Shown here in pieces: positions 21,304 to 30,059 of a stretch of DNA of 64,000 nucleotides. Under the pieces are notes generated by a model, which saw only the letters and a program-made list of their open reading frames with translations, was not told the origin of the DNA and searched no databases. Numbering within the stretch: position 1 is the first letter of the stretch; every line of letters starts with the position of its first letter. Origin of the DNA: Shewanella phaeophyticola (lineage in GTDB: Bacteria > Pseudomonadota > Gammaproteobacteria > Enterobacterales > Shewanellaceae). The position numbers and the translations under genes were made by a program. The DNA lies in assembly GCF_025398315.1 (NCBI RefSeq), contig NZ_JAODOQ010000001.1, forward strand, positions 1,488,001 to 1,552,000, written 5' to 3'.

Positions 21304-22635
21304 TTATGATTTTTCATGCGCATCTTCTGAATCTTGTTTCGGGTGCTCTTTAGATGGTTGTGATTTTGATTCGTGATCCGCTGTCACTGCTGCAACTTTT
21401 TCACCTTCAGTTTCATCCGTTTCATCAGTTTCTTCATTGTAAAAATCAGATAACACTTCAGCTAAATGCTCTCGAGAGACTTGTCCTTGTAAGTCACCCT
21501 CAGCGTCAACTACTGGGATAGGGAAGTCTGATGCCATTGTGGCTGGGATAATGCCTTCAAGTAACGCATCTGGTGAAATTGGCGGTAGATCTTCTAGCTC
21601 AAAGTCATCCATCGATGTTTCTTTATCAAGTTTTACCGCATCTTCTAATGCGTCTTGACACACTACGCCCTGAAAACCGTCATCATTAACGTAATAGGCA
21701 TAATTATCTGGAATTCGTTTCATTTGCTTAAGCGCATCGCCTATGGTGTCAGCCGTTAAACGATAAGCAGGTGGTTTCATTACGGTTTCAACGGTCAGAG
21801 CACGTGGTCGGTTAACATCTTTTACAAACGCTTCAACATAGTCGTCTGCCGGGTTAAGCAAAATATCTACCGGTTTACCTACTTGCACTAGGTTACCGTC
21901 TTTCAGGATCGCGATACGGTCACCAATACGTAGTGCCTCATCTAAATCATGGGTAATAAAAATAATGGTTTTATGCAGGTCTTTTTGTAGCTCAATGAGT
22001 TGCTCTTGCATTTCACTGCGGATCAATGGGTCTAAAGCCGAAAACGCTTCATCCATTAACAGAATTTCGGCATCAGTACACAATGCTCTTGCTAATCCGA
22101 CTCGCTGTTGTTGGCCGCCCGAAAGTTGTAATGGGTATTGCGCTTCATAACCCGCTAAGCCAACGGTTTCTAACCATTTGGTGGCTTTGGCATTTCGAGT
22201 AGGTTTGTCGACGCCTTGTACGCTTAAACCATAGGCAACATTTTCGAGTACATTTTTATGGGGCATTAAACCAAAACGTTGAAATACCATGGCCATTTTG
22301 TTGCGGCGAAACTGTTCTAATTCTTTGATGTTGAGTTTCATTACATCAATGCCTTCAACCAGGATTTGCCCTTCGGTAGGCTCAATCAAGCGGTTAAAGT
22401 GGCGGATTAATGTGGATTTACCTGACCCAGACAACCCCATAATCACAAAGATTTCACCTTTGTCGATGTCAAGGTCAATAGCTTTAAGGCCAACGGTATG
22501 TCCGGTTTTTGCCAAAATGTCATCTTTAGACAAGCCTTCTTTAACCATCGGCATGACACTGGCTGGTTTTTTACCAAAGACCTTATACAGATCTTTAATT
22601 TGAATAAATGGTTGCGCTGTTGATCCGTTAGTCAT
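21304..22635 (-). CDS. proV: glycine betaine/proline ABC transporter ATP-binding subunit
   Basis: A 443-residue ATPase of the ProU/OpuA type. I use ATG 22635 (MTNGSTAQPF), with AGGGTGA upstream; a GTG three codons earlier is possible. Walker A is GLSGSGKST, the signature LSGGQQQRVGLARAL, Walker B ILLMDEAFSALDP and the switch His is in THDLDEAL. A pair of CBS domains follows (~275-395); in OpuA these sense ionic strength. The last ~45 residues are a hydrophilic, Glu/Asp/Ser/Lys-rich tail not typical of E. coli ProV. The start overlaps the proW stop by eight bases. The complex sits at the inner membrane and imports betaine or proline during osmotic stress. Confidence 0.95.
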   Translation of the reverse strand: MTNGSTAQPFIQIKDLYKVFGKKPASVMPMVKEGLSKDDILAKTGHTVGLKAIDLDIDKGEIFVIMGLSGSGKSTLIRHFNRLIEPTEGQILVEGIDVMKLNIKELEQFRRNKMAMVFQRFGLMPHKNVLENVAYGLSVQGVDKPTRNAKATKWLETVGLAGYEAQYPLQLSGGQQQRVGLARALCTDAEILLMDEAFSALDPLIRSEMQEQLIELQKDLHKTIIFITHDLDEALRIGDRIAILKDGNLVQVGKPVDILLNPADDYVEAFVKDVNRPRALTVETVMKPPAYRLTADTIGDALKQMKRIPDNYAYYVNDDGFQGVVCQDALEDAVKLDKETSMDDFELEDLPPISPDALLEGIIPATMASDFPIPVVDAEGDLQGQVSREHLAEVLSDFYNEETDETDETEGEKVAAVTADHESKSQPSKEHPKQDSEDAHEKS

Positions 22636-23527
22636 GACTTTCACCCTGTATATGTTTCATCGAACGTTTAGCGTATGACTGTGAGACACGGTCAAAAATA
22701 ATGGCGAGCGCAACAATGGCTAAACCGTTGAAAAGTCCGAGCGTGAAATATTGGTTAGTAATCGATTTCAATACGGGTTGACCTAAACCATTTACGCCAA
22801 TCATCGAAGCGATAACCACCATACCTAGTGCCATCATAATGGTTTGGTTAATACCGGCCATAATGGTGGGTGAGGCGAGAGGTAATTGCACTCCTAGCAA
22901 GCGTTGCATTGGGTTTGCACCATAAGCTGTTGCTGCTTCAAGTACTTCTTTATCAACAAGGCGGATGCCTAAATTGGTTAAACGAATGACCGGCGGGATT
23001 GCATAAATCACTACTGCGATAACCCCTGGCACTTTACCAATACCGAGCAACATGACCACAGGGATTAAGTACACAAATGCAGGCATGGTTTGCATAATGT
23101 CGAGCACGGGGGTAACGATTGACTGAGTACGATTACTGCGAGCCATTAAAATACCTATGGGGATCCCAAGTACAATGGCTAAAATAGTACACACAGTGAT
23201 AATACTGAGGGTGCGCATGGTGTCTTCCCACATGCCTAGGTAGCCTATGAGTAAAAACGATACCACAACACTTAACGATAACTTCCATGAGCGACTAACC
23301 GCATAAACGAGGCCTGTGATACACAGCAATACTGCCCACCATGGGGATTGAACTAACAGTTTTTCAAACCAAATAAGAAAATCGAGTAGAGGATCAAAAA
23401 AAGCTTCAATGCTGTCGCCATACTCACGCGAAAAGTCCAGAAAGGCATTGTCCAAATACTTGCGAATTTCTAGCAAAGTTGAGCGATCCAACTTCGGAAA
23501 TTTGCTGAACCAAGAAAAGTCAGCCAT
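22628..23527 (-). CDS. proW: glycine betaine/proline ABC transporter permease
   Basis: A 299-residue permease with a ~70-residue N-terminal segment and about six to seven membrane helices. The binding-protein-dependent transport signature is seen around EAATAYGANPMQRLLGVQLP, the coupling helix that touches ProV. It should form the channel of the betaine importer. It lies 88 bases after proX, with a hairpin in the gap, and overlaps proV. Confidence 0.95.
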   Translation of the reverse strand: MADFSWFSKFPKLDRSTLLEIRKYLDNAFLDFSREYGDSIEAFFDPLLDFLIWFEKLLVQSPWWAVLLCITGLVYAVSRSWKLSLSVVVSFLLIGYLGMWEDTMRTLSIITVCTILAIVLGIPIGILMARSNRTQSIVTPVLDIMQTMPAFVYLIPVVMLLGIGKVPGVIAVVIYAIPPVIRLTNLGIRLVDKEVLEAATAYGANPMQRLLGVQLPLASPTIMAGINQTIMMALGMVVIASMIGVNGLGQPVLKSITNQYFTLGLFNGLAIVALAIIFDRVSQSYAKRSMKHIQGESHD

Positions 23528-23575
23528 TACTACCTCTGTTATTATTTTCGGGGTAAATCAAGAAAGGGATAAAAA

Positions 23576-23604
23576 GCGAGGTTTAAATGATTTATAAACC
23601 TCGC
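23576..23604 (-). promoter_or_regulatory. intercistronic hairpin between proX and proW
   Basis: GCGAGGTTTA and TAAACCTCGC form a perfect 10-bp stem with a nine-base loop, 11 bases after the proX stop and without a following T-run on the minus strand. In binding-protein operons such hairpins often protect the upstream message and lower downstream expression, which would give more ProX than ProW and ProV. Confidence 0.65.
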
Positions 23605-23615
23605 ATGGTCACTGA

Positions 23616-24620
23616 TTATAAGTTATCTACTGCGGACTGAATTTTTGCCGCTACATCTGCAGGCACCCATTGGTTCCAAATGTCTTTATGGTTAATCATA
23701 AATTCTTCTGCTGCTATCTGACCGTCTGCTTGGTTTTCTTCCATCCAGGCTAACAGTTGGTTCATTTGAGCGTTGGTAAATGAACGTTTGCCAAAATAAC
23801 TAAATGCAAGCGTAGATTTTTTAGCAAAGTCTGCCGTTGTGACGGTTTGTACTAAAGCCGCTGGATACATGGTCGCTTTGGGTTCTGCGCAGTTTTCTTT
23901 TGAAATACAGTTACGGAAATGTTCGATATCACTTTCGTCAGCAAATTCGACTTTTACCATGTCATATTTACCCAAAATAGCCGTAGGAGCCCAGTAATAA
24001 CCAAACCAAGGCTGTTGACGTTGATAAGCATGGGCGATAGAACCGGATAATCCAGCACCAGAACCAGGGTTAATTAAATCGAACCCTGCAGCATCTAGTT
24101 TTAATGCGCGATATTGGTTGGTGGCGGTGATTTGGCAACCCCATCCAGCAGGGCAACCGTAAAAGGCACTGCGCTCTGGATCTTCTGGGTTAGTAAACAG
24201 TGATGCATTAGCAATAATGCCTTCAATCGTTTTGAGGCTTGGGTCTTTATCGACCATGTATTTAGGGACTCAAAAACCTTCTTCGCCACCATTAGCCAAT
24301 GAATGACCGGCAACGGCTAAGCGTTTTTCGCTGATTCCACGCTCCATCAACTCTTTTACATTATTCCACCAGATTTCTGGCGCAATGTCGGGTTGACCCT
24401 TTTCGACCATTGAGGTACTGGTTGGCATGGTATCACCTGGTGTGAGTCTGGCTTCGCAACCATATCCATGCTCTAAGATAAAGCGGTCAACATTGGCAAT
24501 TAACGAAGCAGAGCTCCAGTTCATGTCTGCAATAGTGACGGTACCGCATTGTTCTTCTGCTGCGGCTTGAAAGGCGGTGCTACTGAGCAGTAATCCACCC
24601 ATTAATAATATGTTTTTCAT
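23616..24620 (-). pseudogene. proX: glycine betaine ABC transporter substrate-binding protein, in-frame TGA
   Basis: The 334-codon frame has a signal peptide (MKNILLMGGLLLSSTAF, cleavage near AFQAAA) and the ProX body with GCPAGWGCQITATNQY and QPWFGYYWAPTA, whose Trp and Tyr residues build the aromatic ligand cage. Codon 117 is TGA (24270-24272) within EEGF-stop-VPKYMVDKDPS, where relatives have Trp; TGG to TGA is one base. The frame is otherwise intact, so this is either a real nonsense mutation that would inactivate betaine uptake or a consensus error. proX is first in the operon, unlike the E. coli order proV-proW-proX. Confidence 0.9.
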
Positions 24621-25147
24621 ATAGAGCTCCGTACTCGAAGTTAGAATTATTGTTAAATTGTGCGATGCAGATTGTTAGAGTTCAAACTAGTTGATTTGTG
24701 GCTTTTCAAATCGACTATTTGCTATGTCAAAATTCAGCTTAAAAAACACACTAAAAAAGCAATTAAGATGTTTTAATCTAACATAATTAAAGCTTGATTA
24801 ACAAATTTAGCGTTTTTTGTTGCTCGGCATATCTATCTGCTCTATATGATATTAGTTAGTGCTAAAGCTAATTTTTGCGGTTGTGAAATGGTAGCGATTG
24901 GATAATCGTATTTTTCAGCACAATAGTGCGTATAAAATGGTTCTGATAAATAGTGAGCAATGTGTGAAATTTTCATATAACGACGTTTGCCAACAATGAG
25001 CTTGAAGGTAGACGAAAAATATCATCATGAATGTGTTAAACGTTAAACGTTAAACAAGGTTAACGTTTATATGGCTATATGATAAATTTATGGCATCTTG
25101 ACTGTAATGGTCATCGTGATAATGAAGGTTTGTTCTAAGGAGTTAAC
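24621..25147. other. intergenic region with the proX promoter
   Basis: About 525 AT-rich bases separate proX (minus) from the small membrane protein (plus). A direct repeat CGTTAAACGTTAAAC occurs around 25039-25054 with a further GTTAACGTTTA beside it, which could be an operator. No gene remnant was seen. Confidence 0.45.
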
Positions 25148-25327
25148 ATGAGTCACGCGATTAAATATGTGTTATTGGCTGCATTAGTTTGCTTGGCTTT
25201 AGTTTGTTATTCCGTCGGCAGTGCGACAGGTGCTGTGGCATTTATTGTCATGGGCGTATTGCTTGAAATCGCGTTTTGGCTTGGCATTATTAAGTCGACT
25301 CGTTCGCGTAGGCAATCATCACATTAG
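25148..25327 (+). CDS. tiny two-helix membrane protein, copy 1
   Basis: A 59-residue protein with a strong ribosome binding site (CTAAGGAGTTAAC before ATG). It starts MSHAIKYVLLAALVC and has two hydrophobic stretches (~6-22 and ~27-46) followed by a short basic tail (KSTRSRRQSSH). A paralog of the same length, broken by a one-base deletion, lies at 28699. No family is recognised. The high similarity over the helices, FWLGI at the same place and the equal length show that both are real genes. Function unknown; an inner-membrane location is expected. Confidence 0.75.
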   Translation: MSHAIKYVLLAALVCLALVCYSVGSATGAVAFIVMGVLLEIAFWLGIIKSTRSRRQSSH

Positions 25328-25354
25328 CAAAATGCGGTTGATTAAACCGCATTT
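25328..25354 (+). terminator. Rho-independent terminator-like hairpin
   Basis: AAATGCGGTT and AACCGCATTT form a stem with a short loop directly after the small membrane protein gene. The T-run is weak (TTTATAC). It could act in both directions, for this gene and possibly for the porin gene, though the latter ends 70 bases away. Confidence 0.6.
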
Positions 25355-25421
25355 ATACACTTCCTATTAGGTTTTGCTGATTGTACTTTGCTATAGCTCA
25401 GACTAAACCTGTAGAGAACAT

Positions 25422-26498
25422 TTAGAAACTATATTGCGCACGCAATGAAAATGCATTGTCATAGCCATCTGTCACGCCATCGTCTTGGTATTTTGCTCGT
25501 ATGTAGTTGGCTTTAAACATTAAGTCTTCATTAACTAAATAGTTTACCCCTACGGCAAATGTTTGAGCCTTACGGTTTTCTTGTTCTAATTCAAACTGAC
25601 TCATCCGCCATGTTAGCTCCCAATCATGCTCAGCTTTTATTGTGCCTAGTTTACCGTTTTTATAGTGACGGTTTTTCCCCGACAAAGGGTAACTCATCTG
25701 GTAATATCCGCCTTGATAATGGTAGGTGCCGCGAGCAGGGTCGTCGATATCAGTTTCGATCCATTCAGCCATAGAGACAACCCCCTGGTATTGCCACATT
25801 AACTCTATACCGGCCAAAGACATATCTTCAGCGTCGAGGCGGGTGCCTTCCAATAACGAGTCGCTAGAATACACTTCTAAGGTCTCGTTAATTCTAAATT
25901 CATCACCTTCGAGTCTTCGCTCACTTAACGCCGAACCAAGATGGAAAAAGTTATCGTCATCATCAATTACAGCCCAAGTTAGCCTGCCTGTTACCCCGTA
26001 ACTGTTTTGTGAGTTTGCTTCTTGAAAATAACCTAAATCCCAGGTGAAATCTCCAGGAGAACCACTGAGTTTTACCCCAATATTGCGTCCAGGTGCGAGG
26101 GCTTCAGTAACCATGCTGCGTTCAATCATAAAGGTGTCTCTGGAGCTGGTGAGCTTTTCCAGTCCAAAAGGCTCTTTTTGCTGCCCAAGTGTGATGTTTG
26201 CCCAGTCAAATCCTTTATATTGCACATAGGCATCTTTGATATCGATTTCGCCATCAGCAATGTCTACTTGAAACTTACTGCGCCAATCATCACTTAATTT
26301 AGCCTTGGCGCTTAATCTTGCACGGCGAATGTCGGTTCCATTATTTGAGTGTTGTTCATCTTCTAGAAAAATATCTGAAAACTGATCATGGTCGAGCATA
26401 ATATAACCACCAAAGCTCAGTTCAGGATACTCCTCTGCTGTTGCATTTGCGGCTAAGACTAATAACGCAGGCGCAATATACATAACTACTGTTTTCAT
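25422..26498 (-). CDS. phosphate-selective porin O/P family outer-membrane protein
   Basis: A 358-residue protein with a signal peptide (MKTVVMYIAPALLVLAA, cleavage after ATA), repeated amphipathic beta-strands and a C-terminal aromatic residue (LRAQYSF), all typical of a 16-stranded porin. Motifs such as RRARLSAKAKLSDDWRSKFQ and ITLGQQKEPFGLEKLTSS match the OprO/OprP group, which pass phosphate or polyphosphate in Pseudomonas. It overlaps the DUF4956 gene by four bases and lies in an operon with a VTC polyphosphate polymerase, which supports a phosphate-related role; the true substrate is not proven. Confidence 0.88.
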   Translation of the reverse strand: MKTVVMYIAPALLVLAANATAEEYPELSFGGYIMLDHDQFSDIFLEDEQHSNNGTDIRRARLSAKAKLSDDWRSKFQVDIADGEIDIKDAYVQYKGFDWANITLGQQKEPFGLEKLTSSRDTFMIERSMVTEALAPGRNIGVKLSGSPGDFTWDLGYFQEANSQNSYGVTGRLTWAVIDDDDNFFHLGSALSERRLEGDEFRINETLEVYSSDSLLEGTRLDAEDMSLAGIELMWQYQGVVSMAEWIETDIDDPARGTYHYQGGYYQMSYPLSGKNRHYKNGKLGTIKAEHDWELTWRMSQFELEQENRKAQTFAVGVNYLVNEDLMFKANYIRAKYQDDGVTDGYDNAFSLRAQYSF

Positions 26499-27118
26499 GA
26501 GTTTACTTCCACTTGATTATTGCCGTTAGTGGCTAACTCTTGCTTAGGTGATTCGGGAATGTAGTAAACGATGAGTTCGGCAGTGTCTCTTAGAAAGTCA
26601 ATGTGTTCTATTTCTGCGTTGGTGACTTGTAAGCCTGTACGGTCACGTAAATCGGCCAATAATAACGCTTTGTTTTGCGGTTTAATATTGTCGATTCTTT
26701 CGTATGAAATACGTTGGATTTTGTGTTGTCCTTGAAAAAAGCGTGTATCGACTAAAAAAGCAATGAAACATAAAAATGCATTGATTAAAAAGAGCTCAAA
26801 TGTCGGTAGTTTACTCACAGCACAAAGTAAAGCAATGGCTGTTACCATAAACAAATACGTCATTTCTTTAATCGAAATGGTATCGGTGCGATACCGCAAC
26901 ATACCAAATACGGCAAATAGCCCAAATGCAAACTCCATCGACATATCAACACCGTGGAGCAGGTAGGTAATTAAAAATATCCCTATTCCAAATAATACAA
27001 ACGAACCGGCTACATTGGCATTTTTATTACTGCGAAAATAACAGCCGTAACACAACATGACTATCGAGATAAAGTTGACTAAAAATAATACAATAAAGTC
27101 TGAGGTAATTTCGGTCAT
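26495..27118 (-). CDS. DUF4956 membrane protein
   Basis: A 207-residue inner-membrane protein with about four hydrophobic helices in its first ~130 residues and a cytoplasmic C-terminal domain (~135-207). The segment FGMLRYRTDTISIKEMTYLF is the family signature. DUF4956 proteins are commonly encoded beside VTC-domain polyphosphate polymerases, as here: one base separates it from that gene, and its stop overlaps the porin start by four bases. It may anchor the polymerase or export its product; this is inference. Confidence 0.88.
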   Translation of the reverse strand: MTEITSDFIVLFLVNFISIVMLCYGCYFRSNKNANVAGSFVLFGIGIFLITYLLHGVDMSMEFAFGLFAVFGMLRYRTDTISIKEMTYLFMVTAIALLCAVSKLPTFELFLINAFLCFIAFLVDTRFFQGQHKIQRISYERIDNIKPQNKALLLADLRDRTGLQVTNAEIEHIDFLRDTAELIVYYIPESPKQELATNGNNQVEVNS

Positions 27119-27119
27119 A

Positions 27120-27917
27120 TTAATGATTCCATAATGCAGTATGTTGGTTAGATTTGTTTAATGATGAAAGTTTCATCAGTGTGGGTTTAAAGCGATTGTA
27201 TTTAATCGTTTGTTGCTGTAGCAATACACAGCCAATGCAATATTTACTGAACGACGTTGGCGAAAAATAATGTTGTGGCATTAACTGGTAAAATGGTGAG
27301 TTTTTTGAGTGTTTTTGTTGCTTTAATTCAACGATAAAAAAGCCGTTTAGATCAATACGGTCTTCTCCAGTCGATGATTGATACCAAAGATTAAAGTCAA
27401 TCGTTATACGCTCAGGAATCGATTCATTTGCAAGAGCAATGCGTTGATAACCACCTTGTTGTGAAATCAATAGTGCAGTGAAGTCATAACCCAAATGTTG
27501 TTGAATAAATGAATGATTATTGTCATCTGACTGCAGATTATCATTGCAGCGAATACGGCTTTTTATGGTGCGTTTGTGATTATTTTTAAATTTAACTTCT
27601 AAGTATTGTGTTTGGGTGTCGAGGTAAGTGCGTTTACGCACTTTAAAGCGGTTTAATTTACCATTGTGATGGTCTTTATAAAAATGCATATCAGGGGTGT
27701 CAAAGTACTGATTAAAATAATTTGACGTACGTTTACCGTTAATTTCCAACACACTGTAATGCTCACGAGCGGCTTGCAGTAATGTAGGTAAATATGCCAA
27801 AGGTAAAATGAACTTAGAGTCCACTCTGTCTTGTAAGTTAGCATGTGTTAAGTCGTCTAAATTATGACTGTCGAAGTTTGATAGCAATTGTTCAATATTT
27901 TGGTTAATTATATTCAT
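27120..27917 (-). CDS. VTC-domain polyphosphate polymerase family protein
   Basis: A 265-residue cytoplasmic protein. I use ATG 27917 (MNIINQNIEQLL); a GTG three codons upstream is possible. The VTC tunnel-fold motifs are visible: RVDSKFILP, NQYFDTPDMHFY, KVRKRTYLDTQTQYLEVKFK and ERITIDFNLWYQS, with the basic residues (KVRKR, EVKFK) that bind the polyphosphate chain and the glutamates that hold metal. In yeast VTC4 this domain makes polyphosphate from ATP. It is the first gene of a three-gene operon with DUF4956 and the OprO/P-type porin. Confidence 0.88.
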   Translation of the reverse strand: MNIINQNIEQLLSNFDSHNLDDLTHANLQDRVDSKFILPLAYLPTLLQAAREHYSVLEINGKRTSNYFNQYFDTPDMHFYKDHHNGKLNRFKVRKRTYLDTQTQYLEVKFKNNHKRTIKSRIRCNDNLQSDDNNHSFIQQHLGYDFTALLISQQGGYQRIALANESIPERITIDFNLWYQSSTGEDRIDLNGFFIVELKQQKHSKNSPFYQLMPQHYFSPTSFSKYCIGCVLLQQQTIKYNRFKPTLMKLSSLNKSNQHTALWNH

Positions 27918-27926
27918 TTGAACCAC

Positions 27927-28330
27927 TTATCATTATTAGTATGGTGTTTACTCAAGTTGGTGTCGCGATAGTAAATAGGCATAACTTTGCCACTAAAACT
28001 GGCAGATTTCTTAACAAGCTAGTATGTGTTTAATTTCTGTGTTGACCTTTGAATGTTGATGAATATTACAGTTATGTTAAGTGTACAAAGGGATTGTGCA
28101 GAAAATATGATGTAAGTGTGGAGAAAAGCTGAAGATATCAATCTAATCTAATTCGTTTAATCAGATAAATATTAATCATGTTGATGATGAACTATTTAAT
28201 TCAGTGTGCATGACGACCCAATAATAATTGGCACTATTAGTCATTAAATAAGTTGTGGGTACAGAGTAAAGTCGCTCATAAAATGAATACTTTGTATCTA
28301 AAAAAATAATATGAAAAATAATCATTATTT
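27927..28330. other. intergenic region upstream of the VTC operon
   Basis: About 400 AT-rich bases with the probable promoter of the VTC operon near its left end. No gene remnant was seen. The repeat element copy 1 begins at its right end. Confidence 0.4.
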
Positions 28331-28641
28331 ATACCAATTCCACTAATTATCTGGTCATTCAGCGGGAATTCTGTACCTTCTAAGCAAGTAATAGGATTGT
28401 AGGCATAGTTGCTCTCGGCAACTGCTCCTGCGTTGCTCTACCTCCTGCATCCATGCAGTCGTACGTCAAAATACTATTAAGCAGCATAGAAGGTACAGAA
28501 ACCCGCCTTGCAGGAGACGCTCAGACAGTCCATTTCTTTGTTGCATTGCCTTAGAAGGGAATAACCATTATTTCAACAATGCGCCTCAAACTGAACAGTC
28601 TGAGCGACTCTGATTGGTCACATAATTAATGGAAATGGTAT
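28331..28641. repeat. MITE-like interspersed repeat A, copy 1
   Basis: A 311-bp element bounded by imperfect terminal inverted repeats, ATACCAATTCCACTAATTAT at the left and the complement of ATACCATTTCCATTAATTAT at the right. A second copy lies inverted at 33712-33975. This copy has about 47 extra bases near 28410-28456 (CTCTCGGCAACTGCTCC onward) not found in copy 2. No coding capacity, so it would need a transposase supplied elsewhere. Confidence 0.8.
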
Positions 28642-28698
28642 TATATTTGTGGCGCTAACAATTAACGTTTAATAAACGATGATCGGTTGGGGTAATAC

Positions 28699-28877
28699 AT
28701 GGCTAAATCGATGAAATATCTGTTATTAGCCGCAGTGGTTTGCTTGGTTTTAGTGTATTTGTTTATCGGGTGTGTGCTGGGCGCTGTGGTATTTATTACT
28801 ATGGAGCTCCTGTTAGAAAGTGCCTTTTGGCTTGGTATCTCACTTCGGTGCAAAAACGCAAACCAACTCAATATTGA
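28699..28877 (+). pseudogene. tiny two-helix membrane protein, copy 2 (frameshifted)
   Basis: Paralog of the 59-residue protein at 25148: MAKSMKYLLLAAVVC aligns with MSHAIKYVLLAALVC and both share FWLGI after the second helix. The native tail QKRKPTQY lies one frame over; the span of 179 bases plus one restores exactly 59 residues, as in copy 1, placing the deletion at about 28845-28853. Read without correction the frame runs on into the antisense of the next gene. Both copies flank the VTC-DUF4956-porin operon, which suggests a local duplication. Confidence 0.7.
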
Positions 28878-28916
28878 TGTGGTTTATGCCTACTTGAGTG
28901 ATACTGATGCGAGCTA

Positions 28917-29942
28917 TCATTGTCGTAATAATTGTTTAATGGCCTTAGGGATATATTCCAGTAAATCACTGGCGAGAACTGAATATTCGCTTAACTCTTT
29001 GGCCGCTAAGTCACCTGTTAACCCGTGCAAATATACACCAAGGCAAGCAGCATTTAACGGGCTCACTCCCTGGGCACCAAATCCACTGATAATACCGGTT
29101 AATACATCTCCACTGCCTGCTTTTGCTAGGGCGTTATTGCCGGTGGGGTTAATAAATGCGTATTCACCATCGCTTATCACCGTGTTGTAACCTTTTAGAA
29201 CCACAATGGTGTTTAATTGCTTGGCTGCCTCTGTGGCATAGTGAACGCGATCTGCTTGGATTGCTTCAACGTCAATATTAAGTAGGCGTGCCAGCTCTTT
29301 AGGATGAGGGGTAATAATACTGTTTTTAGGTAAGCGCAATGGTGTTTGTGGTTTACTTGGGGAATGATGTAAAAAATGGCTAATAAAATTGAGCGCATCA
29401 GCGTCAAATACCATAGTTTGACTGCAAGTTTGCAGGGCGCCAAGTAAGGCCAAGAAAAAACCATGGTTCCCCTCAGCAATTGCCATGCTGCTTAAAGGGG
29501 CTGTTGAGTCGTTGAATTCATCTTTACTTTGACCAATACTCAGGCCACTGCCCACGGTGATAACCGATGCTTTCTCTATTAAATCATCCAACTGTATTAC
29601 CGCTTTTTCATCTATTGACTCAGTATCGATAGATTGTAATTCGATACACACAGAGTCGGTCATTTGCGGACTTAATTCGGCGTAAATAACCGGTCGCGTC
29701 GGTAACGGCCGCATGACAATGTTAGGTGTTAATGCGCTTACACTTTGACAAACACCTGGACTGCTGGCCAGTGTGACGTAACCAGCGCCGGTTCTCAGTG
29801 CCGATAAACTCGATAAATACGCTGCACCTCGATAATGAATAGAGCCAGCAATATTGAGTACATGGCCAAAGGTCGCTTTATGGCTATTATCAGGGCGCAA
29901 TGGTAACAATGAAGTGATGTATTCTTTGGTGAGAGTTTGCAT
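28917..29942 (-). CDS. nnrD: ADP-dependent NAD(P)H-hydrate dehydratase
   Basis: A 341-residue ribokinase-like enzyme that dehydrates damaged, hydrated NADH or NADPH using ADP. Motifs: GHVLNIAGSIHYRGAAYL, GAGYVTLAS, DADALNF, TPHPKELARLL, VLKGYNTVIS and the nucleotide/anion-hole segment NALAKAGSGDVLTGII. In E. coli this domain is fused behind the epimerase NnrE; here it stands alone, with no epimerase domain in the window. The C-terminus (LLEYIPKAIKQLLRQ) converges on the small membrane protein gene 39 bases away. Confidence 0.92.
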   Translation of the reverse strand: MQTLTKEYITSLLPLRPDNSHKATFGHVLNIAGSIHYRGAAYLSSLSALRTGAGYVTLASSPGVCQSVSALTPNIVMRPLPTRPVIYAELSPQMTDSVCIELQSIDTESIDEKAVIQLDDLIEKASVITVGSGLSIGQSKDEFNDSTAPLSSMAIAEGNHGFFLALLGALQTCSQTMVFDADALNFISHFLHHSPSKPQTPLRLPKNSIITPHPKELARLLNIDVEAIQADRVHYATEAAKQLNTIVVLKGYNTVISDGEYAFINPTGNNALAKAGSGDVLTGIISGFGAQGVSPLNAACLGVYLHGLTGDLAAKELSEYSVLASDLLEYIPKAIKQLLRQ

Positions 29943-30059
29943 ATTAGCGCCCTAAAATGAATATCTAACATTAACCATAACATAAGTGTGGTCAATTTTT
30001 GTGCGCCAACGCATAAAATGACAACAAGTTAAGCTATTGTCATTTATGCATATTAAGCT

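Noticed and set aside
24270..24272. TGA in proX as a selenocysteine codon
   Set aside because: Relatives have Trp here, no SECIS-like hairpin was apparent directly after the codon, and one substitution explains it.
28878..29190. Long extension of the second small membrane protein
   Set aside because: The uncorrected frame continues antisense through nnrD; the paralog shows that the native stop is at 28877 in another frame.
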